Of a stretch of DNA of 63,379 nucleotides, positions 18,478-29,108 are shown one piece after another. The DNA is from Blattamonas nauphoetae. Taxonomy: Eukaryota; Preaxostyla; Oxymonadida. Position 1 is the first letter of the stretch. The number at the start of each line of letters is the position of its first letter. The stretch is from NCBI GenBank assembly GCA_033064195.1, contig JARBJD010000392.1, positions 1 to 63,379 on the forward strand, read 5' to 3'. Position numbers and translations under genes: made by a program. Under the pieces are notes generated by a model. It saw nothing but the letters and a program-made list of their open reading frames with translations. It had not been told where the DNA came from and searched no databases.

Positions 18478-18759
18478 CCACAAGTCCACAAAGTCCACAG
18501 GAGCTCAGAAATGGTCTCAAATTGATGAATATATGCAAGTTTTCTCTTCTCTTTTGTTCTGTGACCTGAGTCAAATAACGAAAATTGTTACATCAAAATA
18601 AAAAAGTCCAAATAATTAACATGTAATATAACAGCAATGAGCCAAGTACAAATGCCATTTCAATCTTTCTAACTCGATCGTGGACCTGTGGACCCGTGGA
18701 CCATCAAAAAACTCCAACCAATTATTTTTCCCGATCCACCTGGGGCACCTAGGGCACCT
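18478..18759. repeat. Terminal repeat block at right edge of cassette
   Basis: A left-type part (CCACAAGTCCACAAAGTCCA at 18,478) is followed after about 180 nt by a right-type part (GTGGACCTGTGGACCCGTGG at 18,680, ending ACCTGGGGCACCTAGGGCAC at 18,759). Together they look like an internally shortened version of the 14,465-15,789 unit, or the real right terminus of element 1. Read outward it begins AGGTGCCC, so the edge has the AG expected of a Polinton end. The long hairpin potential could serve replication. Confidence 0.55.
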
Positions 18760-18773
18760 CATTCCACAAATGA

Positions 18774-19171
18774 TCATCCATCAATTCTCAACACCTATTC
18801 ATCTCTCCATCAATGTCCACAAATCAATGTCCATACATCGATTATCTCCACCTCATAACAAACACTTGTTACACGTATACCCCCATCAATGTCTCTCAAC
18901 TATCTCTTACACACTCATGTCACGTATTTCAACATCAATGTTTTCCTCATCAATGTTTCCTCATCAATACCTCTCATCAATGCCACTCATCAATGCCTCC
19001 TTCACCCCCCCTCTCAATCTTTACCTATGCCCAATCATCCTTATCTCTTCACTTATTTTCCCCACACCTATCTTTTCACCAATGCCTAATCACCCTTGCC
19101 CATGCCACCTATTTCCCTTCACTTATTCTTATCAACTACTCAACCACCACCCTATATCTCTGCCATCGGCC
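18774..19171. repeat. Degenerate ATCAATG-rich, pyrimidine-rich spacer
   Basis: About ten loose copies of (C)ATCAATG, mainly between 18,780 and 19,005, in a C/T-rich strand. Long apparent open frames here are low-complexity and carry no protein-like pattern. It separates the element from the duplicated host block that starts near 19,172. Confidence 0.5.
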
Positions 19172-19427
19172 TGACTCACTCGGGTGACTTGAATCCACAA
19201 ATCTGGGTTGAATTTGGGGGAATATCGGGCCTGTGATGGAAGTCTTGGTGAGCGATGATTGATTGATTCGGGATGATTTCGTTGGGCGAACACAGGACAC
19301 GTTCCGCCGAAAAACACAAACAATCTTTTCGAGAGTGTTCGAGAAGAGTACAACGACGAGTTTGGTCTGAATCGGTCTAGAGTCTTTTCTGAGTTTCAGT
19401 CAATCCCCGATTAAGGGTCTGATCATC

Positions 19428-22400
19428 ATGATGGATCAAATTGGAAATGTCGTCAGTCGACTTTTCCATCCAAGCCAGCCAGACGTTCCCCTGAATCTTG
19501 GAGACGATAATTTGCGATTAATTCGCAAGATTCAAGTTATGATTGATTCATGTGTTGGAGTTCTTAAACAATCAGACTTTCTTGATTTTGAGGGCCGGCT
19601 GACCAATAAAGATCTCTCAGACTTGTCCCGCCTCTTGTATCAATCATTTCCGACTCATAAACGAAAGACCAATGACATGTCCCATCTGGAACAATATCTG
19701 TTTCGGTCATCAACATTCTCTCTCTTTGGCCATGTGATTTTCAACTCTCAAAATTTTATCAATTCTACAAAGACCGTCGACTCAAATGACAAAGACACAA
19801 TTCTCCATGTTATCACGGGCACTCCTGGAATGGGGAAATCAGCGAGTCGATTCCCGTTCATCACACTGTTGATGAGCTTTGGGACAGAGGTTTGCATTGT
19901 TTTTGATTGATTCGGCCATTAAGTCTGTCACAACGAATAAAGTTGGGGAACAAATCTATGTCTTCAAACGGAAGAAGAAGAAAGTGCGAACAGGAACAAC
20001 CACAATTTCCATGGATAGTGGCAACAGAACTCTCCCCAACTGTTATACTCCATCGTACCTATACACGTATGATGTATACTCGCACATGAAACCGGAACCC
20101 GTGGAACCGGACGCCAAAAAAAAAGAGAATGAAAAGGCCTACAATGCACAAGCTGCATCCCTTCCTGTTTGCAAGCCTTTACCAGCCGATTGGACGCACC
20201 TTGGAGATGTCTCTGTCCCAAGTGTGGACCACTTTCCATACTTCCTCCGTCTGTTGGTGGACAATCAGACGGAAACTCTCGAAGCCCAAAGGACACTCGA
20301 GGTGGACATGAATATCCTTCAGGAATCGACCGTGGCTCGCGGTTCATGGCTTGCACCGGAATCTGTTCTCCCCAATTCACCGATCAAAGAAGAAGAGGAG
20401 GACGAAGAAGAGAAAAAACATGCAGAAGAGGAGGACGAAGAAGAAGAACACCGAGAAGAAGAACCCACAATCGGCATCTATGTGAATGAGACCAGGATTT
20501 TGCCGAAAGGTGCAATGATCAAGGAGAATTCAGTTCTGGCGAAAGGATCGTCTCTTTGCACATTGGCCGTCGTGAACAGACTCGAAAACACAAAGTGGCA
20601 TGTCGTCGATGAGTTTGTCATATTTTTGTTTGATTATTTTCAGTCTTACATTTTGTGCAGACTCAAAGCTCGAGTCAGATAGCAGCTATGTGCTGTTCAC
20701 ATCACCAAAGGGTTCGAGGTGGGAAAATGTCGACCAGAGCGAGAAAACGAATGACTGTTTGATTGTGGAGTATGTAGTCCCAAAATACACACCTCAAGAA
20801 CAAGCAGCGCTTCTCAACACGATTGGAGCACGAGCCATCACTTCAGAGAATGTCAACCAAGCTCTTAAGGGAGTCCAACTCTTTTCGTTCATTCCACGCT
20901 TTGTCTTGAACCCGAAACGCACTAAGAAAGCAATCGCGAAACTCTGGAAATCACCCAATGAACTCACCGAAATCGAGCCCAAGCTCCTGTTCTCAGACAA
21001 GGTTTCGCACAAAATAATACACTTTTCTTGTCCACAATATGACTGTCACAACTGGCACACCGAGTTTGCAACAGAGTTGGCTCGATGGATCGCCTTGAAA
21101 TCATTCAATCATGCAACGTACAAGGAGTATATTAAAACCCTCGAGTCGATGTCGCCTAGCGCAGAGTTCAATCAGCAGAGGGGAGCGATTTTTCATGCGT
21201 TTGTCTCCGATGCCATTCTGGGAGGGTTTCATCTGACCTCTGCAAAGAAGCGTTTAACTGCAAAGAAGCTTTCCGATTGCGAGCCAATTCCTGCCGGTAT
21301 CCAACTCCCACAACCCATTGGGGAGTCATTCGTTTTCCTGCGAAATTCAGAAAGCATGCGGAAAGCATCTCTGCCCGACATCAAGAAAATTCCTGTTGAG
21401 AAACTCAAAAACTTTAAACAAAAGTGGGAAATCCTCTTTTCCTCGCCCATGCTCTCTCACGATGTGTCGTCGGCAACACTGATAATTGAAGACGATAACG
21501 TGACCAAAGACTCTCGAACAATTATTAAGCATGGATATGCACGAAAACAAAAACGACGGGCTCGAAATGAACCAGCAGCCAAGTGCTTCACGTTCTATCT
21601 GAAACCGCTGGGTGGAAACAATGCTGGTTTTGACTCAGTGTTGTTATTCTTCAAAGTGCACGAACAAGATGGGTTGGAAATCGACGATCTCTGTGTGATG
21701 TTCATACAATCCACACTCGCAAAGGAGCACCCAATCAGCGACACTGGAGCCAATTTGATGTTTCTGTGGCTTGCCCTACTGTGCGCAGTGTATGGGCTCA
21801 ACCAACAACACATTCATCCTTTCTTCTTCTTTGTGAAGCATCCGGCAGTCGAGAAGTTTCGTTTGAAAGGAGACTACACTGCAGCCTCTTTCATCCCACG
21901 AGAGAATGTTTGGGTGATGGATGGTCATGCTCGGAAGCTGAAGGAAGTCACTCTCGCACGTACAGGACGATTGATTTTGTCATCTGCAGCTGCTCTTGAA
22001 CCGAACACCAATCCAGCACACTTCCGATGTTACTTCTGTGATCGCATCTTTACAGAATTCTTCCCAAGCCATTATTGCCAAAACGTTGCCCAGAAATATG
22101 AAGAAGCCCTGGAAACGAACGAACAAGAAATGTTGCCTGAGGACGAAGGGATTTTTCTTGAACAATCTTCCCTGACAGGTCGAGAACGAAGGAATGACTT
22201 TGATCCCAGCTTTGAATTCAACCTGATATCGACTCGGCCCCTAGATCTGGGTGTCGGTTCTAATGAAAAATGGCGTGAACTTAAAGGGATCAAATTAACA
22301 TATCCTCACCCAAGCAAACCCATCCCAAAATCAAGTGTGAGTCTGGAAGCGTTTGACATGATGGATGTCGTGATGGTCGGCGTGGAAGAACAGACAGAGT

Positions 22401-24781
22401 CTCCTGACTGTGTCAGTCGCACTCCAAATGAACAAGAGCAGGCAAAACCCAAATTTGAAGTTTCTCATACTCGCCCGATTCCAAGCGTTTTCACCTACTT
22501 CCCACAAAGACCAGACGATTCTCAACCATCTAAGGGGATTGTCGAGAAGTGTGAAGATGTTGCCTTCAAAAACAAGAAAGTAAAAACAGTTGTTTCGAAT
22601 GAATTCAAAAACACAACCAGCCGTCTGCTCATGTCAGTTCGCCTGATTTCTGTGTGGGCCCAAAAAATGAGGATTGGATTTGTCGGAAACATGGAAGGTG
22701 ATGTGTTGTCAATGGGTGCCCAACACCGTCCTCATGAGAATTTGAGTGCTCTATGGGAAAAGACAGAAATTCCGCTCGCTCAAATTCATCTTCCAATGAA
22801 CGTTTTCCCGAAGCAGACTCTGTTGCTGGGCACAAGACAGATTCTCACTCCCTTCGAGATTCGAGGGACCCTCTCTCTTGTTGACACGAAGCGTCGGAAG
22901 GACCGCCCGGCCAAGATTGTCGAACTCATCGATAATGGACAGGCATTGACCAAGGCTGATTCAAAACACATTCTCTCTGATAAAAGAGCGTTGTCATTGC
23001 TCCCCGAATCTGACCTCATGCTACTCCAAACTCGAATCCCGACTTTGAGATCGTTGGACATGTACGAGCTCCAGTCGTTGGTATCCTTCGTGAGTGGAAC
23101 GCTGACACTCATCTCAGACATTTTGAGGACGTGCGGATGTCTTCTCGAGTCTCAGGACGAGTCATCTGATGAATCTGAGGACGAGTCGTCTAATGAATCT
23201 GAGGAGTCGTCTGATGAATCTGAGGAGTCGTCTGATGAATCTGAGGAGTCGTCTGATGAATCTAAAGATGCCACATCAACAGTTCTCACTGGGGATGGGA
23301 CAGCGATCACAGATTCCATGGTGTCTCATCAGGTTGAACCTCGACAGCTGAATGAAATGAAAAAATGTCTGAAGACAAGTTTGTCCGTTGCGTCTCGACA
23401 TTTGAAACATGTGCTTGAGCATAAACTTCTCGGAACGAGAACAAATGTCAGTGATGCGGATGTGAAGATAGTGGTGGAAGGAATGAAAACAAATCCGCTG
23501 CTGCCTTGGTGGTGCCGACGGCACATCATCCCCTTCGTGACTGTTGTGCCAGATGACTGCAAAAAACTGGTGAAACGGCTCACTAAGAAAGACAAAAAGC
23601 TCAAGCGGAAAGATCGAGAGATCTGCATCACAGTTCTTCTGATCCATGCACCAATCGAAGAGTCTGAAAAGAAGCGTCTCATCGCTCTCATCAACAAACA
23701 CTTTCAAGAAACCGATCAACGAACGCTGACCTCACTCATCAACCAGAACAGTCTCAGTCAGAAGGGAGTCAACAAATGGAACAATGCACTGACTTGTCTC
23801 GAAGAGATAGAGACGCTGGATAGTCCCGAAAAGAAAAAGGCGCTCGATGAGTTGCCACGTTCTGTTTTGATCGATTACCTTCAGAAGCCGAGGGGAATGC
23901 GTGGAGACAAGTCAACAATCCTGCCACTCATCGAACAAGCACAACTTCCGGAGAAGGACAAGGACACCCTTCTTTCTTTGGTTGACGGAAAGCCGAGGTT
24001 CACCTTCAGCCGTCGCAAAGAGATTGCTACATTGTGTTGTCCGACTTTTCCATCCGAATCTGAGGACAGCCTCGTCAAAACGATCGGTGTGTCGAAACTT
24101 GACGAGACAAACAAAAAGATTCTGAAAAATTATGTGACGGCCCGTGAATCAGCCGATGATGATGAAATCAAGCGCCTGATGAAGTTGATCAAAAAGGACA
24201 AAGTCTTGAAACAGAAACCCGAAGATCTGTCGACCTTCCTTGATCGCAGTAAAATCGTGTGCGAATCTGACCGATCACTTGTACGACTATGCTGTTTCGC
24301 TCAACTCTTCAATACAAAGGATGATCTTGACGATCTGTTCAATCTTTTACACAAAAGATCTTCGGACAAGGAATTAAATGAGTACATCCAAATGGAAATA
24401 GAGCGATTCAGAGAATGTCTGCATGACAAACAGATGCACCTCTTCAAACGCCTCAAAGGAGCCAAGCTCTCGTGGAAAGATCTGGCGGCTCTTCTTTGTT
24501 TTCCGAATGGAGGCGAATCCACTTCTCTGCCCGGATTGGATGAGCTGTTTCCACCACCCTCTCCCAAACTGAAACAAATACGACACCATCGTGTTCACAA
24601 GACTCCTCTGAAAGGTCCTAAAGTGTACAATCAGAGAGGAAGGAGACCCCGTCGCCCCAGTTCTACGTCAGTGTCACGGTTGATAGAAAGAATTGATGAA
24701 GCCAAAACGCCCGCTCGAAAGAGCAAAAGGGAGAATTCACCCACCCATCGCCAAGGACGGTCGCCGAAGGAATCTCATTGA
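19428..24781 (+). CDS. Crinkler/RHS-type protein: P-loop NTPase plus REase-like domain (copy A, 3 exons)
   Basis: Spliced model of 1,762 residues: exon 1 19,428-19,889, intron 19,890-19,923 (34 nt), exon 2 19,924-20,612, intron 20,613-20,643 (31 nt), exon 3 20,644-24,781. Phases match at both joins and in copy B. Exon 1 ends with Walker A GTPGMGKS (131-138), typical of retrotransposon-hot-spot and Crinkler proteins. An acidic Glu-rich stretch follows near 20,390-20,465. Around residues 710-760, 'GFDSVLLF' and 'FIQSTLAKEHPI' match the D...QxT pattern of the PD-(D/E)xK nuclease fused to such P-loops. Then come a Cys/His pair region (YFCDR...HYCQN), a Ser-Asp-Glu repeat (from 23,155) and a long helical C-terminus unlike anything I recognise. 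Crinkler/RHS proteins are known as nuclear, DNA-targeting factors; the role here is inferred. Confidence 0.7.
19890..19923 (+). other. Intron 1 of the Crinkler/RHS-like gene, 34 nt
   Basis: GTTTGC...AAG, phase 0. Removing it joins the P-loop exon to the next open frame. The equivalent in copy B is 38,221-38,254, also 34 nt (GTTTGG...CAG). Confidence 0.65.
20613..20643 (+). other. Intron 2 of the Crinkler/RHS-like gene, 31 nt
   Basis: GTTTGT...TTTTCAG, phase 2. Equivalent in copy B is 39,076-39,106, also 31 nt, same donor, with different interior sequence but preserved length and phase. Confidence 0.7.
23155..23265 (+). repeat. 21-nt coding repeat, Ser-Asp-Glu-Ser-Glu-Glu (copy A)
   Basis: Four to five in-frame units close to TCGTCTGATGAATCTGAGGA encode an acidic linker. 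The two duplicated copies become nearly identical immediately downstream, so this array is the likely recombination boundary. Confidence 0.75.
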
Positions 24782-25178
24782 ATCATTCACACCTTCTGAC
24801 GGAACCAACAAAGAATTTCAGTTCAGATAAACAAAATAAGAACATGGTATTCATTTTCGACTCAAATCACTTCATGGAGTCATTACACCCAGGCATCACT
24901 CTTTGAAAACGAAAATTGTCACAGGTTGGAAACCGATGAACAGGCAGGTTTGGGAATCACAGACAATGAGAAAGGGAGGAGAGAGAACAAAGAACGGCGT
25001 TTTTGAGTACGATCATACTTGAAATGAAGTAATTCCCTTATCATCTGTCAACTGTAAGATAATTAGGAAAAGAACGATGTTTTCAGACGCGACCTTCGTG
25101 CTCGCAACTTTTCATTCAGAATCGCACACACAGTGCTTAAAGAAACATTCCCTTCATCACCTTGAGCGAGTATGGACA
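24782..25178. other. Convergent intergenic region, copy A
   Basis: Lies between the 3' ends of the Crinkler/RHS-like gene (+) and the importin-alpha-like gene (-). A/T-rich, no gene seen. In copy B part of the matching sequence is read as the C-terminus of the Crinkler/RHS-like gene. Confidence 0.5.
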
Positions 25179-26986
25179 TTAATCCAGAGAATCATCATTT
25201 TCAGTGTCGGAATAGTCCTCGTCATCGGTTGCTGGAGTCATGATAACATCTGGGGTGATCTCATCTTTGTGGCTCGACTCATGTCTATAGGCTTGAAAAT
25301 GAAATGCCTGTTCACGTTCTTGATATTCCAGGAGAAATAAAGTCGCAGTAGATTTGCATTCTTCGTGTTTTGATTCTTTGAGTTTATCGATGGATGAGAT
25401 GAGGTCGAGATCCTGGATTTGTTGAAGAAAGAGGCCGGTCTGATCTTTCCTCAAGAAATTTGTGAGCATCCAGAGAGAGTTGTTGATGTCAGAAGGATCT
25501 GTCAGACAGCCGAGGAACACGAAGGCAAATCTCGGAATATCGAAGTTAACGGCAGACTGGACAACTTCAAGGGTGGATTCCGAGAGATTCAGAAGAAGAA
25601 ATACAAGTTCCGTGAGGGTATCCATTGGGAACAATTCAACGACAGAGAGGACAGTGGATAGAATATTTGAGTCAAGTATAGCTCTCGATAGATCTTCTGA
25701 GTCATAAATAATATTGGTGAGGATTTTGATGCAACAATGGAGTGATACGTCAAACAACCCGATTTGGTTCGAGACAATAATCGTGTGGATGAAATGGAGG
25801 ATGGTTGCGACCAGTGAGGTCGATTGAAAAGTCTAAATCAAGAGATGATGGCAAATTCTGAACACAAAAGAGGCAGACACGTAATATGACTGGTATGCGA
25901 GGATCGTTTTCTGGATAGGAAGTCATCGCCACAATGACATGGAGAATCGAGCTGCTACAATCGAAAAAGAGCGGATCGCTCAGAAAATAGCTGCAAATGT
26001 CGAAAAAATTGAACTCTACGAGATTTACAAGTGCAGAATAGGGAATATCAATTGTTTGGAGGGCGATAAAAAGATCATCCAGTGGATGGGGATGAGATGG
26101 GGTAAGGGACCGAGTTGACCGAAAGATATCGCCGTTTGCTAGCTGCACTATAGATTCCAAAGATTTGAAATAGAGAGAATTGAAGATTTGTGGATCTGGA
26201 GTCTTCTCACGAATGATTGCGAAGAAGAAAAATGCCGCTGCGGGGAAGGCATAGTGGTCGACGACAAGAAACTGGGCAATCCGATCCAAGAGAGAAGGAT
26301 GAGAACAAATATAGGTATGTGACCCTTCTGAATGAATAGACAAGTTGGCCAGAATCCAAATCGTCTGATGGCGTGAATGATATTTAAACGCAAACTGAAT
26401 TTGATATGTGATCATCATTTAGTGACAAATATTGGGGAACAATGTCAAAAAACCCACCGAGTAAGATGGTATCTGCAGATATGTCCTTGAGTGTTGTGAG
26501 ATGGCATAGGACTGTCAAGATTTGGTTCTAAACATAGAGATTATAAAAGAACACACAATTACATTCAAAGGTGGGTGTTTTCTCAGACATTGGATGAGTA
26601 CATCAATTCCGTTGAGTGCAACAAATAATTGGTACGTTTCACGATTAGACTTGTAGAGGGCTTCCAGTGCTTGAGAAATTTTGTTTAAATCTTCACCTTC
26701 CAAGGCACCAATGATTTGTACCAACTGATCGTTGTTGTACTGAAGAGTTGAGGCAAATTTTGATTGATCCTGACGATGGGCAGAGATAGCATACTGTTCT
26801 GGAGTTTGACACATCAAAGAAGTGATCACTCTCAACATGGGAACGTTTACTGTGACGTAGGCTGATTGTCTTTCGACTATCACGTAGATTGTTGACTTCA
26901 GATTGTTCATCATCGTTTTGGAGGGAGAAAAAACGTCCAAGAGATGGTGCAGGACGATATCCTTGGAGACTGTTGGTAGTATTCAT
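25179..26986 (-). CDS. Importin-alpha-like armadillo-repeat protein (copy A, about 5 exons)
   Basis: Nuclear-import adaptor-like protein. The first exon starts MNTTNSLQGYRP and contains 'NNLRDSRKTISLR', reminiscent of the importin-beta-binding region. Armadillo repeats follow, with the hallmark 'TIWILANLSIHSEGSH' (like AAWALTNIAxG) and 'LVQIIGALEGEDL', 'ILTVLCHLTTLKDIS', 'LTELVFLLLNLSES'. The C-terminus is acidic (ATDDEDYSDTENDDSLD). Introns supported by frame and GT...AG: 26,528-26,562 (35 nt) and 26,365-26,395 (31 nt); another, about 46 nt, near 25,840-25,885 and one near 26,810-26,890 are needed but less exactly placed. It is convergent with the Crinkler/RHS-like gene and divergent from the adaptin-like gene. 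Confidence 0.65.
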
Positions 26987-27901
26987 AGCGGCAGAGGAGA
27001 GTAGGATCGAGTCGCTTTCACAAATTTGAAAGATTGAAATGGGCTGAGTCTTCCCTCAATTTCATTTTGAATCGGATTGGCCACACTGATTAATTTCTAC
27101 CATACAACTACGGATGCGTACTCGTTGCATCTCATGCAAGGAACCCTGAATTTGCAACCAATCACAAAAAATGCCTTGTCCAATCTGCAAATCTTACTTG
27201 ATGTTTCCGACGATGTCGATGAACAAGAAATTAAACTCGTTTGTCAGAATAAGAGGATATCAGCTCTCGCATCGATTGTCCAGGCTTCTGTGATTGCATT
27301 CCCCAATTGAACCGTCTATGTGATGTATTGCTTTATCTCCATAGAATACCCTTCACTTCTGAACAGACCTGCTCGGAAATGTCAAAATCGAAGAATTTTT
27401 ATTCTATCGGCACTTCGATGGTATCCAAACTCCGGTCCGTCATCGAAGAACTGTTATCGATTCTCCTCCTCCCGAATCCCGCCACCATTGATTTTGCGTC
27501 AACCAAAGATCGAAGCACCACAACCCCAGCAAAAATCTCAAACGCCCCGATCTCGATTTCCCGCCATTCTGAAGATTACACAACCTCCTTCGTTTTCTGG
27601 ATATAGGCTTCCAATCATTGAAACACTTCAGAAAGCCAAGCCCTCGAATGAGATCCAACACATCTCGAAACAATAAAGTGGATATGCATTTCTCACATCG
27701 GTGGAATGGAAACATGTATGACTTCACTGCAAGACCAATTGAACAAGTCAGATTAGCACTCTCAGTCAACCACCAGCTTTATTCTCCCGCAGAAATGGTG
27801 GATGCAGTTTGATATGCTTTTCTGTCCCTTCCGTTAGTTGTTCACACCTTTCCACTTTCGTCCAAACCGTTTTGACAGGAAAGGTCTGATGATTCTGTTG
27901 T
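26987..27901. other. Divergent intergenic region / possible exons, copy A
   Basis: Contains open stretches without good starts (for example 27,077-27,310 and 27,307-27,606) that are conserved in copy B at about 98%, but copy B is near-identical everywhere here, so this is not evidence of coding. No family recognised. It may hold further exons of the downstream adaptin-like gene or only promoters. Confidence 0.3.
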
Positions 27902-28957
27902 TTGCTTATGTTTCGTCAGAAGAGTATCATCATCAGATGTCTTTCCGTGTTTGACAGCGGTCTCATCTCCGCTACCTCAGGCCAGTCCGGGCAGCCAGGG
28001 CCATCGAAACTGTCTGAACGTGAGGCAAGCAAGGATGACACTCTGATTGACTTTGGAGACATGCAGCTGGACATGAGCTCGTCTCAGAAACAGGGATCGC
28101 CGACGACTCAGCCGGAACAGTCGAACACAGACTTGATGTCACCTCTGTTCGGTTCATTCGTGCCAGGCCCAACTCATCCAAATCCAAGTCTCCAAAACCT
28201 CTGACTTAGTGTTGATGGAATGAATGAATAGCCTCGATCGGAGTCCTCAATTCCCATGGATTTGGAAGAACATTTGGTGCGAAGGAGGCGAGACTGAGGT
28301 GGACTCACTGCTTGTTGTCGCACATACCAACGCCCCTCCATCCAACGAGCCCGACGAAAACGTGTACGATTTCAGTGAGCTCCACCCGAGTCTGCTCTCA
28401 CTGTTCAACTGCAGCCGATGGCTGGGAATCAGATCTCCTCCACTCCACTCATGCTGAACATTGTTGTTCTGGTGCAGGGTGGATTCACCAACCCGCCCAT
28501 CCTCACCTTCTCGTACATCCAAGGTCTGCAGACAACGAACACGTCGTTCTTCCTCCCCTCTCCCCCCACGTCATTCTTCTCTGTTCCCTCGCCGGCACCG
28601 TCGTCTGAAATCTACAACAACATGTGGAACCAATTCAAGCAGCAGCCGAACTGCGCCACTCACAAAATCATCTCCACTCGCTCCCCACTCAGCCCCGCCC
28701 TTCTCCAGTCGATCATCGGCCTTCTCCAGTCCACATACCACTTCCATCTGCTTCCTGGGTACTCCAGCAACAAGCAGGTGATCTGCCTCGTCTCCGCTCT
28801 TCCTCTCAAGAACAAGACACCCATCCCAGTCCTTCTCACCCTCCAGCCACACATGGACAATGGGAATGTCAATGTTGCTTTTGATTATGCATCCCCATCT
28901 GCAGAGGTTGTCAATGGTCTCAGTGATTGGATGATCGGCCAAATATCAGATCTCTAG
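27902..28957 (+). CDS. Alpha-adaptin (AP-2 large subunit)-like hinge and ear, copy A
   Basis: The last 179 residues resemble the alpha-adaptin appendage: 'GGFTNPPILTFSY' and 'SFFLPSPPTSFF' match the strand pattern ahead of the platform subdomain (compare dFTEAPVLNIQF...LPITLNKFF), then a Trp-bearing helix 'NNMWNQFK' and a final 'LLTLQPHMDNGNVNVAF...VNGLSDWMIGQI' matching the LxLEPN...SxAVxxxLxxL end. Upstream, 'DDTLIDFGDMQLDM' and Ser/Pro/Gln-rich sequence resemble an adaptin hinge. The 600-residue trunk domain expected of AP-2 alpha is not found upstream, and the frame between hinge and ear is interrupted, probably by small introns or decay. Exon limits are uncertain. Confidence 0.5.
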
Positions 28958-29100
28958 TCACTCACCCTGTCAATACATACACACATACATCCATACAGCC
29001 AGCTAGTCAGCCAGCCTTTGATTCGTTCATTTTTTTTCACGTCCACATCATCGATAATTTTGACTGTCTGAAGGAGGAGTTCATCACGACACAATCATCC

Positions 29101-29108
29101 GAGACTGC
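29101..29108. repeat. 8-bp target site duplication, left (GAGACTGC)
   Basis: GAGACTGC directly abuts the left end of the transposon and recurs at 30,648-30,655. Copy B has the same flanks with a single GAGACTGC at the matching place (47,980-47,987). Confidence 0.9.

Larger units (their letters stand above)
1..18759. mobile_element. Polinton/Maverick-like element 1 (left end outside window; right limit uncertain)
   Basis: The stretch carries the diagnostic Polinton gene set: protein-primed PolB, rve-type integrase, A32-like packaging ATPase and double-jelly-roll-capsid-like genes. Genes are tightly packed with a common A/T promoter motif. The certain body is 1 to about 14,460. Whether the primase-helicase cassette at 14,465-18,759 belongs to the same element or is a separate insertion is open: its right edge ends in CT (AG on the other strand, as Polinton termini do), but a similar inverted repeat also lies at 14,465. 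The element looks partly decayed: PolB, integrase, ATPase and the smallest genes are open, while roughly six other genes look broken, mostly by one or a few breaks each. The left terminus is not in the window. Confidence 0.85.

Noticed and set aside
1-18759. Bacterial prophage or plasmid
   Set aside because: S74 domain, integrase and primase-helicase could suggest it, but the rve-type integrase, pPolB with OTU/HNH-like parts, A32-like ATPase and surrounding spliced eukaryotic genes fit a Polinton.
18680-19187. Overlapping open frames of 60-160 codons
   Set aside because: Low-complexity pyrimidine-rich sequence with ATCAATG repeats; no protein-like pattern.
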